From Paulownia fortunei (taxonomy: Eukaryota > Streptophyta > Magnoliopsida > Lamiales > Paulowniaceae): a stretch of DNA of 64,000 bases. The stretch spans positions 16,257,799 through 16,321,798 of the forward strand of contig CM033108.1 in assembly GCA_019321725.1 (NCBI GenBank), in the 5' to 3' direction. The notes under the pieces were generated by a model. The model saw nothing but the letters and a program-made list of their open reading frames with translations, made no database searches and had not been told where the DNA came from. The translations under genes were made by a program, and so were the position numbers. This document shows, one piece after another, positions 33,935-45,540 of the stretch (position 1 is its first letter; the number at the start of each line of letters is the position of its first letter).

Positions 33935-35189
33935 ATGGTTTGCTCAATTCCAATCCGATTTAATTTATGCCTGTGAATTTAATTGTTAAATTTTGATTGA
34001 TTTATTGTATCTCTGATTGGGATAAAATTATTTGGCAACTAATTTAATTGTTAAATAGAATATGTATGATTGGATTTAATTCAATTAGAAGAAAAAATAT
34101 ATAGCATAGGAACGTGCAGCAGGCAGCTCATACGCATGCTACGGGAAGTACGTCAGCAACACACTGTGTGCGTTGGCATCGTGTTGAATTAAAAAACTTT
34201 GTTTTCTATTTTATAATTAAAGTGTTAATTTTAGAATTTTGAAAAAAGAGTTTTTCTTGAAAAATCAAGATTTTATCCAAATTTAAAAGGATGATAAATT
34301 TACATGCTTTAATAAATTCATGTGATGTAATTATTAGTTTGTATGGGATGGTCATGGAGCCTTTTGGACCAATGTGATTAGATTTATTTATCTTTGAATT
34401 TTTGAAATGGGGCCTGCGAGTCTCTTAGTCTTTCCTTGCATGTACTTTACACTTTTGAAACGAGAGTAGAATAGGGTGATGTTTTTTTTTTTGCTTTTTG
34501 GTGTACAAGAAGAAGTGCCGAGATGAAGAATAAAGAAAAGACCCATGAATGTACAGAATATATTTATGTAATAGAAAGTAGTTTCTATTTCCATTTTGTT
34601 ACCCTTAGATTAACCTAAATCCATTTTTGACTCAAATGGATCGCATAGGATTGACCTATGATCATCTGGATTATGTATCTATTAGATGCATGTGAAGGGT
34701 TTATTTAAATAAACTAAGATTAAAATTGATGAGGTCTTGGTTAAATAAATACCCCACTTGAATTAAAAAATCAAGCAAAGGAATTTTTAAATTCTGATTT
34801 CAAGAAAATATGGAAAAACTTAGATTAGACCTAATAATCCATACCTACCATCAAAAGTAGTTGACATAACGATGCTACCTTACTTTGTCATTGGTCATGA
34901 GTCGTGCAATGTTTTGATGCTCATAAAATTCGTGATATATAGGCAGAAGTAACGTAAAATATCACTTAACTACCTTTCAATATATTTTATGAGCTCATAA
35001 AATTAGGGCATACGATATATTGATTAGGCCTCAAGCTTACTAGGAAATAAGATTCCCTGAATTATCATAGGGGTGATGAAATTCGAATAAAATAGTAGGA
35101 GACATTTGTTACTAAATACCTTGTTATAAATGAACATGATTTTGAAAGAATACTAATTTTATGCCTTGTTTAAATTTGTATATTGTCTA
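33935..35189 (+). other. copia D untranslated leader
   Basis: About 1.25 kb between the primer site and gag, aligning with 61222-62579 (element C). A short GC-richer island with tandem 'cagcaggcagctc' and 'gtgtgcgttggcatcgtg' words lies at about 34110-34190, where copy A has a much longer GC-rich repeat. The block at 34600-35060, with 'ggatcgcataggattg' and 'catgagtcgtg', is shared by all copies. No ORF of interest. Confidence 0.7.
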
Positions 35190-36000
35190 TAAATAGCTAA
35201 AAATCCACTTGCATCAATTCTTGAAGCTAATAAATTAACTAGTCCTAACTATGTCGATTGGTTGAGAAACCTTTTGGATTATTCTTCAGTCTAAAAAGAG
35301 GGATTATACACTTGATGTGATCCCACCGCCGGCTGTACTGGTAGATGTCACTGAGGAGGAGTTTGCAAATTATCACAAGCTAGTTGATGATGATTTGCAA
35401 GTGCGATACTGTATGATGGCATTAATGTCAAACGAGTTGCAGAGGCAACATGAGGTACATATGCATACACATGATATGTATGATCACTTACAAGAGTTGC
35501 ATGGTGAACATACTAGGCAAGTGAGATATCAGATCTCAAAAGAGTTTTTCAGGACCCCTATGACAGAGGGCTCTTTAGTCCATGATCATGGATTGAAAAT
35601 GATAGGTTTGATTGAAAGGCTCGAGTCACTTGGAGTCGTTATAGATAACGAGCTCTAAATGAATCTCACCTGCAGTCTTTGCTTCTATTATTTGACAACT
35701 TCGCTGTTAACTTCAACATCATAAAATAGAACTAACCTTGTTGAGCTGGTTAACATGTTGAAGATAGCTAATTCCACTATGAAGAAGGACAAATCGGTCA
35801 TACTTGTTGGATTTTTATCCAACTCAATGGATATAAAGCCCAAGAGAAAGAAGGGAAGAGGAAAGCATTGCTCAAAATCTAAAGCTATGAAGCCAACAGG
35901 TGGCATCTCTAAGAGTTCCAACAAGACCGATGACAAGTGCTATTACATGGCAAACCTGGGCAGTGGAAAAGGAATTACAAGGAATACCTTGCGAGCCTGA
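35190..36000 (+). pseudogene. copia D gag remnant
   Basis: Copia-type gag. An open stretch at 35317-35658 carries DLQVRYCMMALMSNELQRQH and LGVVIDNEL, matching elements B and C. A stop and frameshift follow, and 35755-36000 continues with VELVNMLKIANSTMKKDK and the Lys-rich segment KPKRKKGRGKHCSKSK. The nucleocapsid knuckle is destroyed: CYYMANLGSGKG stands where element C has CHYCGKPG. N-terminal sequence at 35190-35316 is frame-broken. Confidence 0.85.
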
Positions 36001-36871
36001 AGAGTTTAGGTATTTAATTTGTTGAAGTTAACTTATCAGTTAACGATGCTTCTTGGGTATTAGATACTGGTTATTTTGTAAGTGATGGTAAAAAACAAGA
36101 AGTTAAGTAGGGGTGAGACAGTCCTGCGGTTGGGGAATGGAGCAAAGGTTCCTGTATTGACCATTAGAAGTATCAACTTAGCTTTAGGAATTTGAGTAGT
36201 TTTAATTTTAAATAATTGTTTTTATATTCCAGAGATAGTTAAGAACATTATTTCCATTCTTAGTTTTGGTGGAAAAGGTTTTACTTTTTCAAAAAAATAT
36301 GGAAGTTGTTCAATTTTTAAAGATTTAGTTTGGAAAATAGAAAATCATAGTTCTCAACTTTTATGGCATGGTAGATTGGGTCATATCTCTGAGAAGAGAA
36401 TTCATAAGTTAGCCCAATTGCTCAATCTTTTGAGAGAGCAAGGAATGCCAACATGTGAGTCGTGTCTCAAAGGGAAGATGGCTAAATCACCTTTTGTTGG
36501 ACGAGTGGAGCAAGATGATGGCATATCCATTAAATATAATGTCATCAAAGTCGGTGCCCAAAACACCATATAAGTTGTGATGTGGGAAACCACCCTTTTA
36601 CAAATACCTTAGGGTATGGGGGTGTGCTACTTATGTGAAGCAGCAAGTGGGAGATAAATTGAAAATGAGATCTAGTTTATGTAGGTTCATGGGGTATCCA
36701 AAGGAATCCATTGGATACTACTTCTACGACCTCTCAGAACAAAAGGTGTTTGTTTCAAAAAATGCCATCTTCTTAGATGAGGAGTTTCTATTAGATAGAA
36801 ATGACGAATTCGTAGAACTTGAAGAAATTCAAGAACCACAAAGCCCCCCAACAAACGCAGTAATGGGCTAA
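36001..36871 (+). pseudogene. copia D protease, pre-integrase and RT-linker remnants
   Basis: The protease site near 36050 reads ASWVLDTGYFVSD, a decayed WVLDTGCxSH. The pre-integrase zinc region at 36360-36500 is well kept: LLWHGRLGHISEKRIHKLAQ then CESCLKGKMAKSPFVG. It should be followed by about 250 residues of integrase core, but after about 70 bases the sequence jumps to the integrase C-terminal/RT linker (36560-36871: WGCATYVKQQVGDKLKMRS, FMGYPKESIGYYFY). The core with its D,D,E residues is deleted. Truncated at 36883. Confidence 0.82.
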
Positions 36872-36882
36872 CCAGTTGAGGC

Positions 36883-39640
36883 TATAACACCCCCAACACT
36901 AAATATAGATATTGATATAATAATAATTTTGACAAGCTAGCACGTGTGTGCATGTGTGTGTATATATATATTTGTTTTTTTTTTCAAATTTAGAACTTTG
37001 CGAAAACAATAAAATATTTTCTCGTATATAACCCTGTATATATAAAAATTATTGTTTATATAAAAATACAACACCCATCACAGTCATGATATTCTCAAAC
37101 TTATTTACTATAAAATTTCAAGAATTAAATAGGACACGACATCTCAAAGTTATAATACGATAGACTGAAAAATTAAAATAATAGCCTATACTTTTGGAAG
37201 AAGTAAGGACATCTTGCATTTTATAACCCTTTACATATAGACAATAATTTACACAATAATAATGATTGTAAAAATTAGAATATGCCCACAACATAATCCA
37301 GTAGTTCTCATCCATGTACACTAATCCTCAAAACCTGTAGAAACCCCAACGGCTTGCCCAGTAAGTCTATGGTATTAAGTATCACCAAGCTCACTTATAA
37401 TACATAAACTATATGAGCTAACGCTCATCATGTAAAGATTATGCATGTCAAAGAATAATCCACAATATCAAGTCACGCATCTCAAAATGCAGTGCTCACA
37501 ATGCAATTTCATGCATCAAAATATTTCTCTCAAAATTATTTTTTTCTTGGGCCCCTGACTAATGCTACTATCTCATGCACCAGAAAAGAGCTCTGTGCAC
37601 CATCATAATTCAATGACCAATAATTATATAAGCATGAAAATCCATACATACGTATAAGCATGCAAATTCATGCACACAAAGCCTGCAAATCCATGCATGC
37701 TTCAGTGCACTAGAAGCAGTTAGCAAAAACATCTTCCTTTCTTAGAATCATGTCGTGCAATGCAAGATTTATCACAATGCTCGTATGTAATGCATGCACA
37801 TGCCAATGTCCACGTATGTATGCTCAATAGACATGAATGATAGTAATACGTGCCCTTTGCCATACACATATGATCTATGATATTACATATAAATCACACA
37901 TATACTATGTATATGTATAGTAGTTGCAAATGAATCTTTACTTGCCTAATGTATAAAGTTCTTGAATCTAAATTTAACTATACAGCCTTACCATTTAGAA
38001 ACTATGACCGAATACAACCTTTTACAAACCTTTGTTCCACATCTTAAATGTATACTAACCTCACTTAATTGATGTATTATAACTCTTATATCATTTTCCT
38101 AAATGTTAGAGATCAAATGCACCACATCTATGCTGGAACATGTTAATGAACCAAATGAGACAGATTCACAACTTCACATTTTCTTGCTACCACATTAATT
38201 TGTATAATGATTTTGACACCCTTAGACATATTTATTCACTCCCCAATTTTTATCACACCTTGATAGCATAAAAAATAATGTATCCATGTCATAGAATGGC
38301 TAAAACGCATGGATATAGCTTCCCAAGTTTAGCTCCCTTCACAGCATACTGAAACAGATTTTTCCTACCATGACAATTTTGCGCACTTCATGACAATATT
38401 GGTTTTGGCACCCTTAAGTATATTCAATCACTTTCGAATTTTCACCACACTTAGATAACATATACAAAGAGACAACAAAGTCATATTCTTGCCAAAACTA
38501 ATGGATTTAGTTCTATAAATCCAGTCCATTTCACATAGGACATAATCCAAAATTCGATGGAGACAGTTCTGAGCATCTCTTTAATTATTATATCATATTT
38601 TAATTCCTAAGCTATCAAAACTTAAATACATAATCCTAAATCCTATATAAACATATTCATGATGATAAATATAGAATTTACCCAAGGTTTCTTGCCTATT
38701 TCAAGCTCAATGCTTAATAACCCTGTGAATAACCTCTAACATCATCATGAACAAGTTAAGAATCTTAAGAATTCACAAAACCCTCAAATAACATAAAAAA
38801 TGATGTCAAAACTGTATATGAACCTCACCTATGCCAGTTTCAGCTTCTACTTGTGATTACTACTTCCTTTTGCTTCATTTACCCTTTTCTATCACTTGGA
38901 ATTAATTAGGACCAGCTTAGAGAGATTTTGACATGATTTTGGACCATGAAAATGACTGAAAATGGTTAAGGGTCGTGGGTAAATGGCTAAGAGTGAAAGA
39001 AAGCTTGAGGTGGCACTTGAGGTGCTTGCTTAAACTTGGTAGCAAGCATTAGGTGGTAAGTTGTGGTATAAATCTAACCTTTCACCGATCTTCCAAGCCT
39101 AGATCAGATGTGTCTTATTATACATTAATTTTATTGCATTCTATTTTAATTACTAGAAGATACCATAGCTAATTCATAAGCTAATTTTCTAGTCGTTCAT
39201 TTAATTTCTTACCCGATTATCATCCGATTCTTAAATAATTATCCATATTAAAAATTAGAATAATATTATACATAAATGAATATTGTAATATCACATTTGA
39301 ATCATATTATCTTATGTCCAATATCCCAAATATACAATTTGCCGATATATACTTTTGGAATACCTGGATAAAATCAAATCAAACCATATAAGCTTACAAG
39401 TAACACTTTTAACACTTTCAAAATTATAACCTATATATCCCATCTATATCTAATATTAATCAACCTCATTTTCTTATTATTTCAATATAACATCAACTAT
39501 GTAGATTATAAAATTTAATAACTAATACCGTGCAAGTGCTTCAGAATTAAATTTAATATTCAAGAATATCGTATAAAATGAAATAAATTATGCAATGTCA
39601 ATAGAAATGCAAATAGAAAATAAAATTAGCACGTAATGCA
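36883..39640 (-). repeat. Gypsy 2 3' LTR (about 2.76 kb)
   Basis: Begins (plus orientation) TATAACACCCCCAACAC. It aligns in reverse with the solo LTR at 11893-14967 at many places: 'gagctaacgctca' (37416), the repeated 'caatcac' and 'caccacactta' blocks (38230-38460), and 'gtaatgcatgaat' (about 39632). The homology stops near 39645, just short of where the family's TGTAATACCC start would be, and pol sequence follows. The LTR start and the 3' end of pol are therefore deleted. (TG)n and (TA)n runs lie at 36945-36972. Confidence 0.8.
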
Positions 39641-42100
39641 TGAATAACAATGATATCCTCTTTAATCTGCATAACTCTATGGTCATCTCTAACTAGTTTC
39701 CATATATCGGCAATTTGTTCTGCAACTTCTATCATTTTCCAAATCATATTCAGTCTAAAAGAACACCAAATTCATTTCAATAAAATGATGACCTATATTT
39801 TCTATCATATAATGCCTCACAGAGAACTATCCCAAGTAGCCTTATAACTATAGTTATTAGAAATTCCACCCAAGGAAAAAATTTCTCAATTGACATCAAC
39901 AATCTAATGCACAATCTCTAAGCATATCTTGCAAAGTCTAATTTGTTTGTCCTGGTTGCCCATTGATGCATGGATGATTACAATACTAAAATATAATTTT
40001 GTTCCTAATACTTGAAGTAAGATCTTCTAGGAAGTGGACAAAGACCTTAAATCTACATCGGAATTAATAGACACTAATAAACCATAAAGTCTAATCGCTT
40101 CCTATACATTTATCTTTCCATAGATTTTCATGGAATACCTAGGGTAAATTGATAAAGAATGAGCATATTCTGATAACCTATGAACAACAACCCAATTTCA
40201 TTATCATGTATAAAATTTCTCCCATTTCCACCTGAAAATAAAACCAGAACTAAATCATTCTAATATATGAACTTTTACATATATCCCTCTTTTTTTTGGC
40301 AAACTAAATATTAACAATAATAGCTCGTCCAGTATCCGATATCAGTACATTTTCTTGAGATCACAATCATCATTCATTCCACTAAATAAACAAATAAAAA
40401 GGTACATGATCATCACCTAAAACTTAGTCTTGTAATTTCTTATCCCTTATTTTCACATCTACCTCTTATTAAGAGATTATTATCACTTATCACAAAAATC
40501 TATTTAAGTGCCTTTTATGTCTGTCAAATTAATCTTAACCTTTCATTAACTTTATTTGAGCATTTGAAATTGGATCAATCAAAATTAGTCTTACCAAAAT
40601 ATTAATAAATAGATAATTCACCATTTACTTTAATTCATCCTCTATACAACCATCAATTCCCATAATTGTTTATGAAGTAAAATTTGTATGAATATTAGTT
40701 TATTGAGATATTTCATTCCAAGGACATTTGTAGTTAGATGGATCATACAATATATTCACTTACTAAAAATATCCATCCTTTCTTCAAGTTCAACTCCTTT
40801 TGAGTATATAGACATTTCAAGTACTTTGGTTTTGTAATGTCACATGTATTATTACATAAATAATCTAATTAACTCAAAAAGTGTTGAGTAACATTTCTAT
40901 ATTGCATCAAACATATACCAAAAAATAATGAGATACACCACTATACACAATAAATAACTTATATCTAAAGTTTGGAGTTACCACCGAAGCTTAAATCAAT
41001 TCTCTTTAAGTAATTAGAGATTTCTTCTCACTTAACAAACCATCCGAATTTCATATACCTGCATATATGATGAAATAAAGTAGTAACAACTATGGCGGAA
41101 TAATAATATCACTAACCTATAAAAATTTTCTTATTTCTATCACATTTATTGATCTTCCCTATTTCAGTACAATCTCGAAGTTTTGAATAGTTACAAGGAC
41201 ACCTTCTTAAAAAAATTACTAGGCTAAAAAATAAATATTGTATTATATAACTAAAAGATCGCATTTACTAAATTAAACAAATAATTTTCTACTTCCTTAG
41301 AGTTTCCAAGATCATATTAAAATGTCAATCATATTTCTCCTCGTTGTACACTAAGATATCATCAATGAATATCACCCCAAACATACCCATATTGAATCAT
41401 CAAAAATATTATTCATCATGTATATTAAAATAATTAAGGCATTAGTCAACTCAATGACAGAACAAGAAATGCATAACTAATTCAAACTTAAAATCAATCC
41501 TCAAGATCAAAGTAACTCCTCTTAATTTATCAAATAAACCTTAGTATGAAAAATTGTACTTATTACAAATTATTACTTAATTCAGTTGAAATAAATAATA
41601 CATAACCTCAAGATTCATCTTTCTTCTAGGTGAATATGAAGTGGAGCTTGCTTAGGAAAAGTACTAGACCTTAATGCCTTGCCCAATATTATAATAATAT
41701 CACTAAAAGTTCATCGAATTCCAATAGGTGTATATGATAAACTAAAAGAGAGATTGAATTTGTCCTTACAACTATATCCCAAATAAAATCAGTTGGTTAG
41801 TCAATTGCATACCCAGAAACTTCTTTTCAACATGTTTCAAGAGATCTAAGATCACACAAATGGATTTTTAGTAAACTTGGTCATTTCTAAAAACTCTAAC
41901 ACAACCCAAAGATCGATAATAACTCTTTCTTAGAACTATCTTTCACGGTAACTGTAGAAAATTATAATTTGACAATCTTCTTTATTTTCTCTAAATAATA
42001 AATATTTTCCTGCTATGGCCTCCATAAAATTTCTAAATTTTCATCACCTAGAATTTAAAAGTCTTCATAATCCTGGAATAATCCACAATACATAATTCTC
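39641..42100 (-). pseudogene. Gypsy 2 pol remnant (RT, RNase H, integrase)
   Basis: Heavily decayed pol. Integrase: the minus strand near 40190 reads VVHRLSEYAHSLSIYPRYS, and near 39950-40080 a segment equals the SDRDPxFxS/FxxxLGTKLxFS region with the second Asp lost to frame decay. RT: the catalytic loop is readable near 41350-41375 as IFIDDILVYNEE. RNase H should lie at about 40700-41200 but is barely recognisable. Stops occur every 20-40 codons. No chromodomain is seen before the LTR, consistent with a deletion there. Confidence 0.75.
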
Positions 42101-42501
42101 AACAAATCAATCAAAACAAAAGATTATATCATAATCCTAGCCAATATAACAAAATTAACCTAGAGCTCTTAAAATCTAATTAGTTGATCTTGAATCTTCA
42201 AAAGGAATTAAAATATTGTAATTGACCTCATATATATATCAAGTACCCTATCCAGTCTTATTACATACATAGTGGATGGTAGAGAATATGTAGCTCTAAA
42301 GATAGAATATCAACCATAAATTTTGTACATGTTACTACTGATGAGCCTGCCTCAATATTATTTTATACAAAATCTTAAAATATATGGCCAATATTATTCA
42401 TGGAATACAAAATGAATTATACAACAAATAAAACTTACTACCATAGTTGTGCTCCACCAGTTTCAGAGATCATGTACATAGACAGTCTGCAGAACCACAA
42501 A
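42101..42501 (-). other. Gypsy 2 leader with lost gag and protease
   Basis: Only about 400 bases separate the primer site from the RT remnant, where gag and protease (about 2 kb in the related element at 6.9-19.2 kb) should be. No gag motif is recognisable. Nothing else identified. Confidence 0.5.
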
Positions 42502-42517
42502 CCAAGCTCTAATACCA
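42502..42517 (-). promoter_or_regulatory. Gypsy 2 primer-binding site
   Basis: The minus strand reads TGGTATTAGAGCTTGG, an initiator-Met tRNA primer match, three bases inside the LTR end at 42521. It proves that the LTR fragment at 42521 is the 5' LTR of a minus-strand element. Confidence 0.85.
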
Positions 42518-42520
42518 CTC

Positions 42521-42710
42521 TGTAACACCCCCCAACACTAAATATAGATACTGATATAATAATAATTTTGACAAGGTAGCACATGGGCATGTATGTGTAT
42601 ATATATATATATTTGTTTTTCACTTTTAGAAAATAGTAAAATATTTTCTCACATATAACCCTGTATATAAAAAAATCATTGTCTATATAAAAACACTACA
42701 CCCATCACAG
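42521..42710 (-). repeat. Gypsy 2 5' LTR fragment
   Basis: Matches 36883-37085 from TGTAACACCCCCC to 'cacccatcacag'. The remaining about 2.5 kb of the LTR is absent; the next bases belong to the LOG-like pseudogene. A TA run lies at 42597-42612. Confidence 0.85.
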
Positions 42711-43019
42711 GTATGACCATCGGAGATGGGCTAAAAATGTCACATATTTAGGATAGAATGTCTAACATGTTAAACAATGTGGATGCATTAATCACTCTAC
42801 CTGGTGGTTTTGGTATACTAGAGGAGTTATTCATGTTATCTCTTAGGCATAACTCAACATTCACCATAAATCTATAGGTATTCTACTCCAACACCTGACC
42901 AAAAGATTGATCAACTTCTAGCATATGTGCTAGAACTTGATCCAGTCTTGGCTTGTGTGGATTGTTCCAATAGGGACAGTGGTTGAAAATGCAAAATGAA
43001 TTTGATTCTCAGCCCATAA
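42711..43019 (+). pseudogene. LOG-like cytokinin riboside 5'-monophosphate phosphoribohydrolase fragment
   Basis: The plus strand encodes DRMSNMLNNVDALITLPGGF; the PGGFG codons are at 42800-42814, followed by ILEELF. PGGxGTxxE is the nucleotide-binding signature of LOG enzymes, which release active cytokinin bases. In another frame LNIHHKSIGIL follows, matching the family's QLxIHxKPIGLL. From 42891, in the third frame, comes TPDQKIDQLLAYVLELDPVL, resembling a LOG C-terminal tail, ending in a TAA at 43017. A segment of about 35-40 residues between these blocks is missing, and there is at least one stop (before DRMSNM) and two frame changes. N-terminal half absent. No intron is visible between retained blocks. 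Not functional. Confidence 0.72.
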
Positions 43020-44125
43020 AATTTATTCTTAATGGATTCAACTAATAGTGTGTTTTGTTTCGTTTTAGTTTTATTTTTTTACTAAGCCACATTTCAGGTG
43101 ATATCTTTTAAACTCTACTTTCCTATTTATTTTCAACATTGGGGATGATATCTTGATTAGGTTTGGAGGAGAGGATAGTTGATTCCATGTCTTATGCGTT
43201 CAATGTGTTCTTTTCTAGTTATTTTATAAAAACAAAATTCTAACGTGTTTTATTTTGGGTCCATTGAAACTATCAGTAAAGGTAACCAGAGTAAAGGGTA
43301 ATATTTTTGACACTCTTGAGATGCACCCCCATTTTTTTGCCTAACATGGCATGTTTGTGAAGATTTTAACTAAACTTTTGTGAATTATCAAAATATAATT
43401 GCAATCCTTTTTTTGTTAGAATCCAAGGGTACTATCTTTAAAAAAGAAGAAGAAATTAGTCTTGTGCATATCCTAAGCCTTATGGAAAGACTTATTACGA
43501 TACATATAACTAAAAATCCAACCATGTTAAAGTGTTTTCTTTTTAATATTCACACATCTTTTGTGAATAAGTAGATAGTTTGGAAAAATAAGCATTCTGA
43601 ACTTTAATTAATCATTTGAATTAGTTTCGTTGCAATTTGAGATACTTAATTATGTTTACCTTGCATGTGGAAAAATAAATTTGGCAAACTTCTGTAGCTA
43701 TCTATTTCTACTAAAATATTTCACTTTGTAGCCAGTGATGTAAGTATAATTATAAATCCTTCTATTGGTCTTCTGTTATATGCGCGTTATGTTGCTCAAA
43801 AAACAATAATATAAAATAAAAAGAAAAATATTGAAAAAAATAAAAAAAAAACAAATAAAAAATTCACCATTTCGTTCCAGGTTAATAAGTGAAATTTTGA
43901 GGCATATTTTTGTAAGACAGACTAGGTATTTCAAATTTTGTGAGTATCTATCTTATGCTCAATTTTAGTTTAAATGCTTGTCCTAAATCATTTAAGCAAT
44001 TTACCTAAGTGTTTTAACTATTTTTCAACTCCATAAGTGAAATCCTTACCAACTTATATGACAAACACTTACTTGTGAAGATATGGAGTTGAGGCTATTT
44101 CATGATTGATTTTGAAGCTATATGT
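43020..44125. other. Unassigned AT-rich stretch
   Basis: No ORF, LTR or RNA gene recognised. The first part could be the 3' flank of the LOG-like fragment. An A-rich low-complexity block lies at about 43797-43862. The 64-codon open stretch at 43380-43574 has no recognisable motif. Confidence 0.5.
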
Positions 44126-45156
44126 AGGTTCACAATTAAGCCAATAGTGGACTTGCAACACTTGCAACTTTAAATAACAATTATCCTGATTAATTAATTT
44201 AATTAATTAATCCGCTTGGAATTAACTAGAAAGTGTATCATGATTACCTAGTCTTCTATGAAATAGTGATCGAACCTATTTCAGTTACGAGATAGTGAGC
44301 AAACCTTTTTCAATTATGAGACCATACACGTATGGTCCTTCCATTAAGTAATCTCTCGATTGAGTTTAGAGTATCTATTAGAAGTCAAAACCCTAAATGA
44401 CTCAATGACTATGATTCTATTTCAAGTTCTAACAACTCATGACGAATCATTAGAAAACTCTCTCCTAGCATTCATCCTGCCTTAGCCAAGGAGTTCTAAG
44501 TCATGAACTATGAAAACATAGGATATTCCCTTACTTAACTAGACAAGTGACAAATTTTTTGTTGGCCACTCATTAACCTCTATACATGCCAATGCAACAT
44601 CTAATGTATTCCTTTTGTGATTGTCAAGCAATTAGAAAATATATCAAGATGGAACATGACATGCACAAATATACCACGGTACCTTAAGTCCAAGGCTAGT
44701 CATCTACTATCGTAACATGATAATTCTTATTTTGATAGACAACGTCTCTTACAAAGAATTTCCAGCAGGCTTGTTCAGTATATTTATTGTCTAACAAGCA
44801 CTCGTGTACATGCTCTAGCATCAATATGCTGATACCTATGGAGTGAGATATCCTCCTCATGAAAGCATGTATCGTATACGCAAGTCATATCTGGCTATTC
44901 AATGCCCCATCTCAAACGGCCCTCGATCAGAAACTATTTAAGATCAAAGCCTTAGAGACATATTCCATGATCACCATCATATGCGCAACCATGCCTTGTA
45001 GCTAAATTTGGTCTTGGGAGTTTATCTAATTAAGATACATATTTAAAGATAAAAAGAATGCTTATTTTAATAATATAATTGTAGAAAAATTATTTTATAA
45101 ATTTAAGAGTATAAAAGATGCCCAATTTAATAGGCGTACTAGACACTATTCTAACA
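44126..45156 (-). repeat. copia LTR, minus strand (5' about half)
   Basis: In element orientation it starts TGTTAGAATAGTGTC at 45156 and aligns with copia A (6843 down to about 5800) and copia C (59088-60080). It includes the T-rich 'ttaatta' palindromes at 44195-44215 and the sequence near 44790 equivalent to 'tgttgggaaataagtac'. It ends abruptly near 44126, where the family would continue with gtgtgtgacc. The bases just upstream (45157-45172, minus AGGACAAGTAGGAGAT) look like a polypurine tract, so it is a 3' LTR. Confidence 0.8.
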
Positions 45157-45540
45157 ATCTCCTACTTGTCCTGTTGCTAATTGCCCATGTACTTCAGGTT
45201 GTGGAATAAAAGGTTTCCTTAGTGCACATATGCACAACTTCCTTTGGAAATTCCAAAAAAAAATAAAATCTCAATAGCATCTGTGATCTCTGACAAATAA
45301 TTGTTTGTGATTGTTAGACCATTTTCTAGGTTTTCTTTAAATTATGATCATCATACCTGTTCATTTTTATTTGTATTGCATTTCATTACGCTATAATTAC
45401 TAGGGACTATCATTTAAAAGTGTATAATTAATTAGGATTTATATAATTATTTTCACGTTGAAATTATTATTAGAACTCCCAATTAAAACATTATTGTATT
45501 TTAGCAAAAAAATGGGAAATTAACACAAAAAAATGAGATT
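45157..45540. other. copia 3'-end trace, then unassigned
   Basis: 45157-45240 on the minus strand looks like the last codons and polypurine tract of a copia element leading into the LTR to the left. The rest, to about 45540, is AT-rich with no recognised feature; it may include the decayed start of the Athila LTR that follows. Confidence 0.45.

Larger units (their letters stand above)
33453..36882 (+). mobile_element. Ty1/copia element D (both ends truncated)
   Basis: Plus-strand copia element of the same family as A, B and C. Only the last 468 bases of its 5' LTR remain (33453-33920), cut by the Athila element. The primer site, leader, gag, and protease and integrase remnants follow, and the element is cut at 36883 by a gypsy LTR. 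The integrase core is deleted. Stops interrupt gag. Confidence 0.85.
36883..42710 (-). mobile_element. Second Ty3/gypsy element (Tekay-like), minus strand, internally deleted
   Basis: Minus-strand gypsy element: 3' LTR 36883-39640, decayed pol 39641-42100, short leader, primer site, and the final 190 bases of the 5' LTR (42521-42710). The two LTR ends match for about 190-200 bases, both beginning in plus orientation with T(G/A)TAACACCCCC. The 5' LTR is cut at 42710, where the LOG-like pseudogene starts. Gag and protease are largely missing. The LTR is homologous to the solo LTR at 11893-14967. Confidence 0.82.

Noticed and set aside
36883..42710. Gypsy element with short 200-base LTRs
   Set aside because: The 200-base match is only because the 5' LTR is truncated at 42710; the left copy continues as LTR to about 39640, as shown by homology to the solo LTR at 11893-14967.
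42711..43019. Functional LOG gene
   Set aside because: N-terminal half absent, a central segment missing, a stop and two frame changes; only a pseudogene is supported.
43380..43574. 64-codon open frame in the unassigned stretch
   Set aside because: Length is within chance expectation and the residues show no motif.
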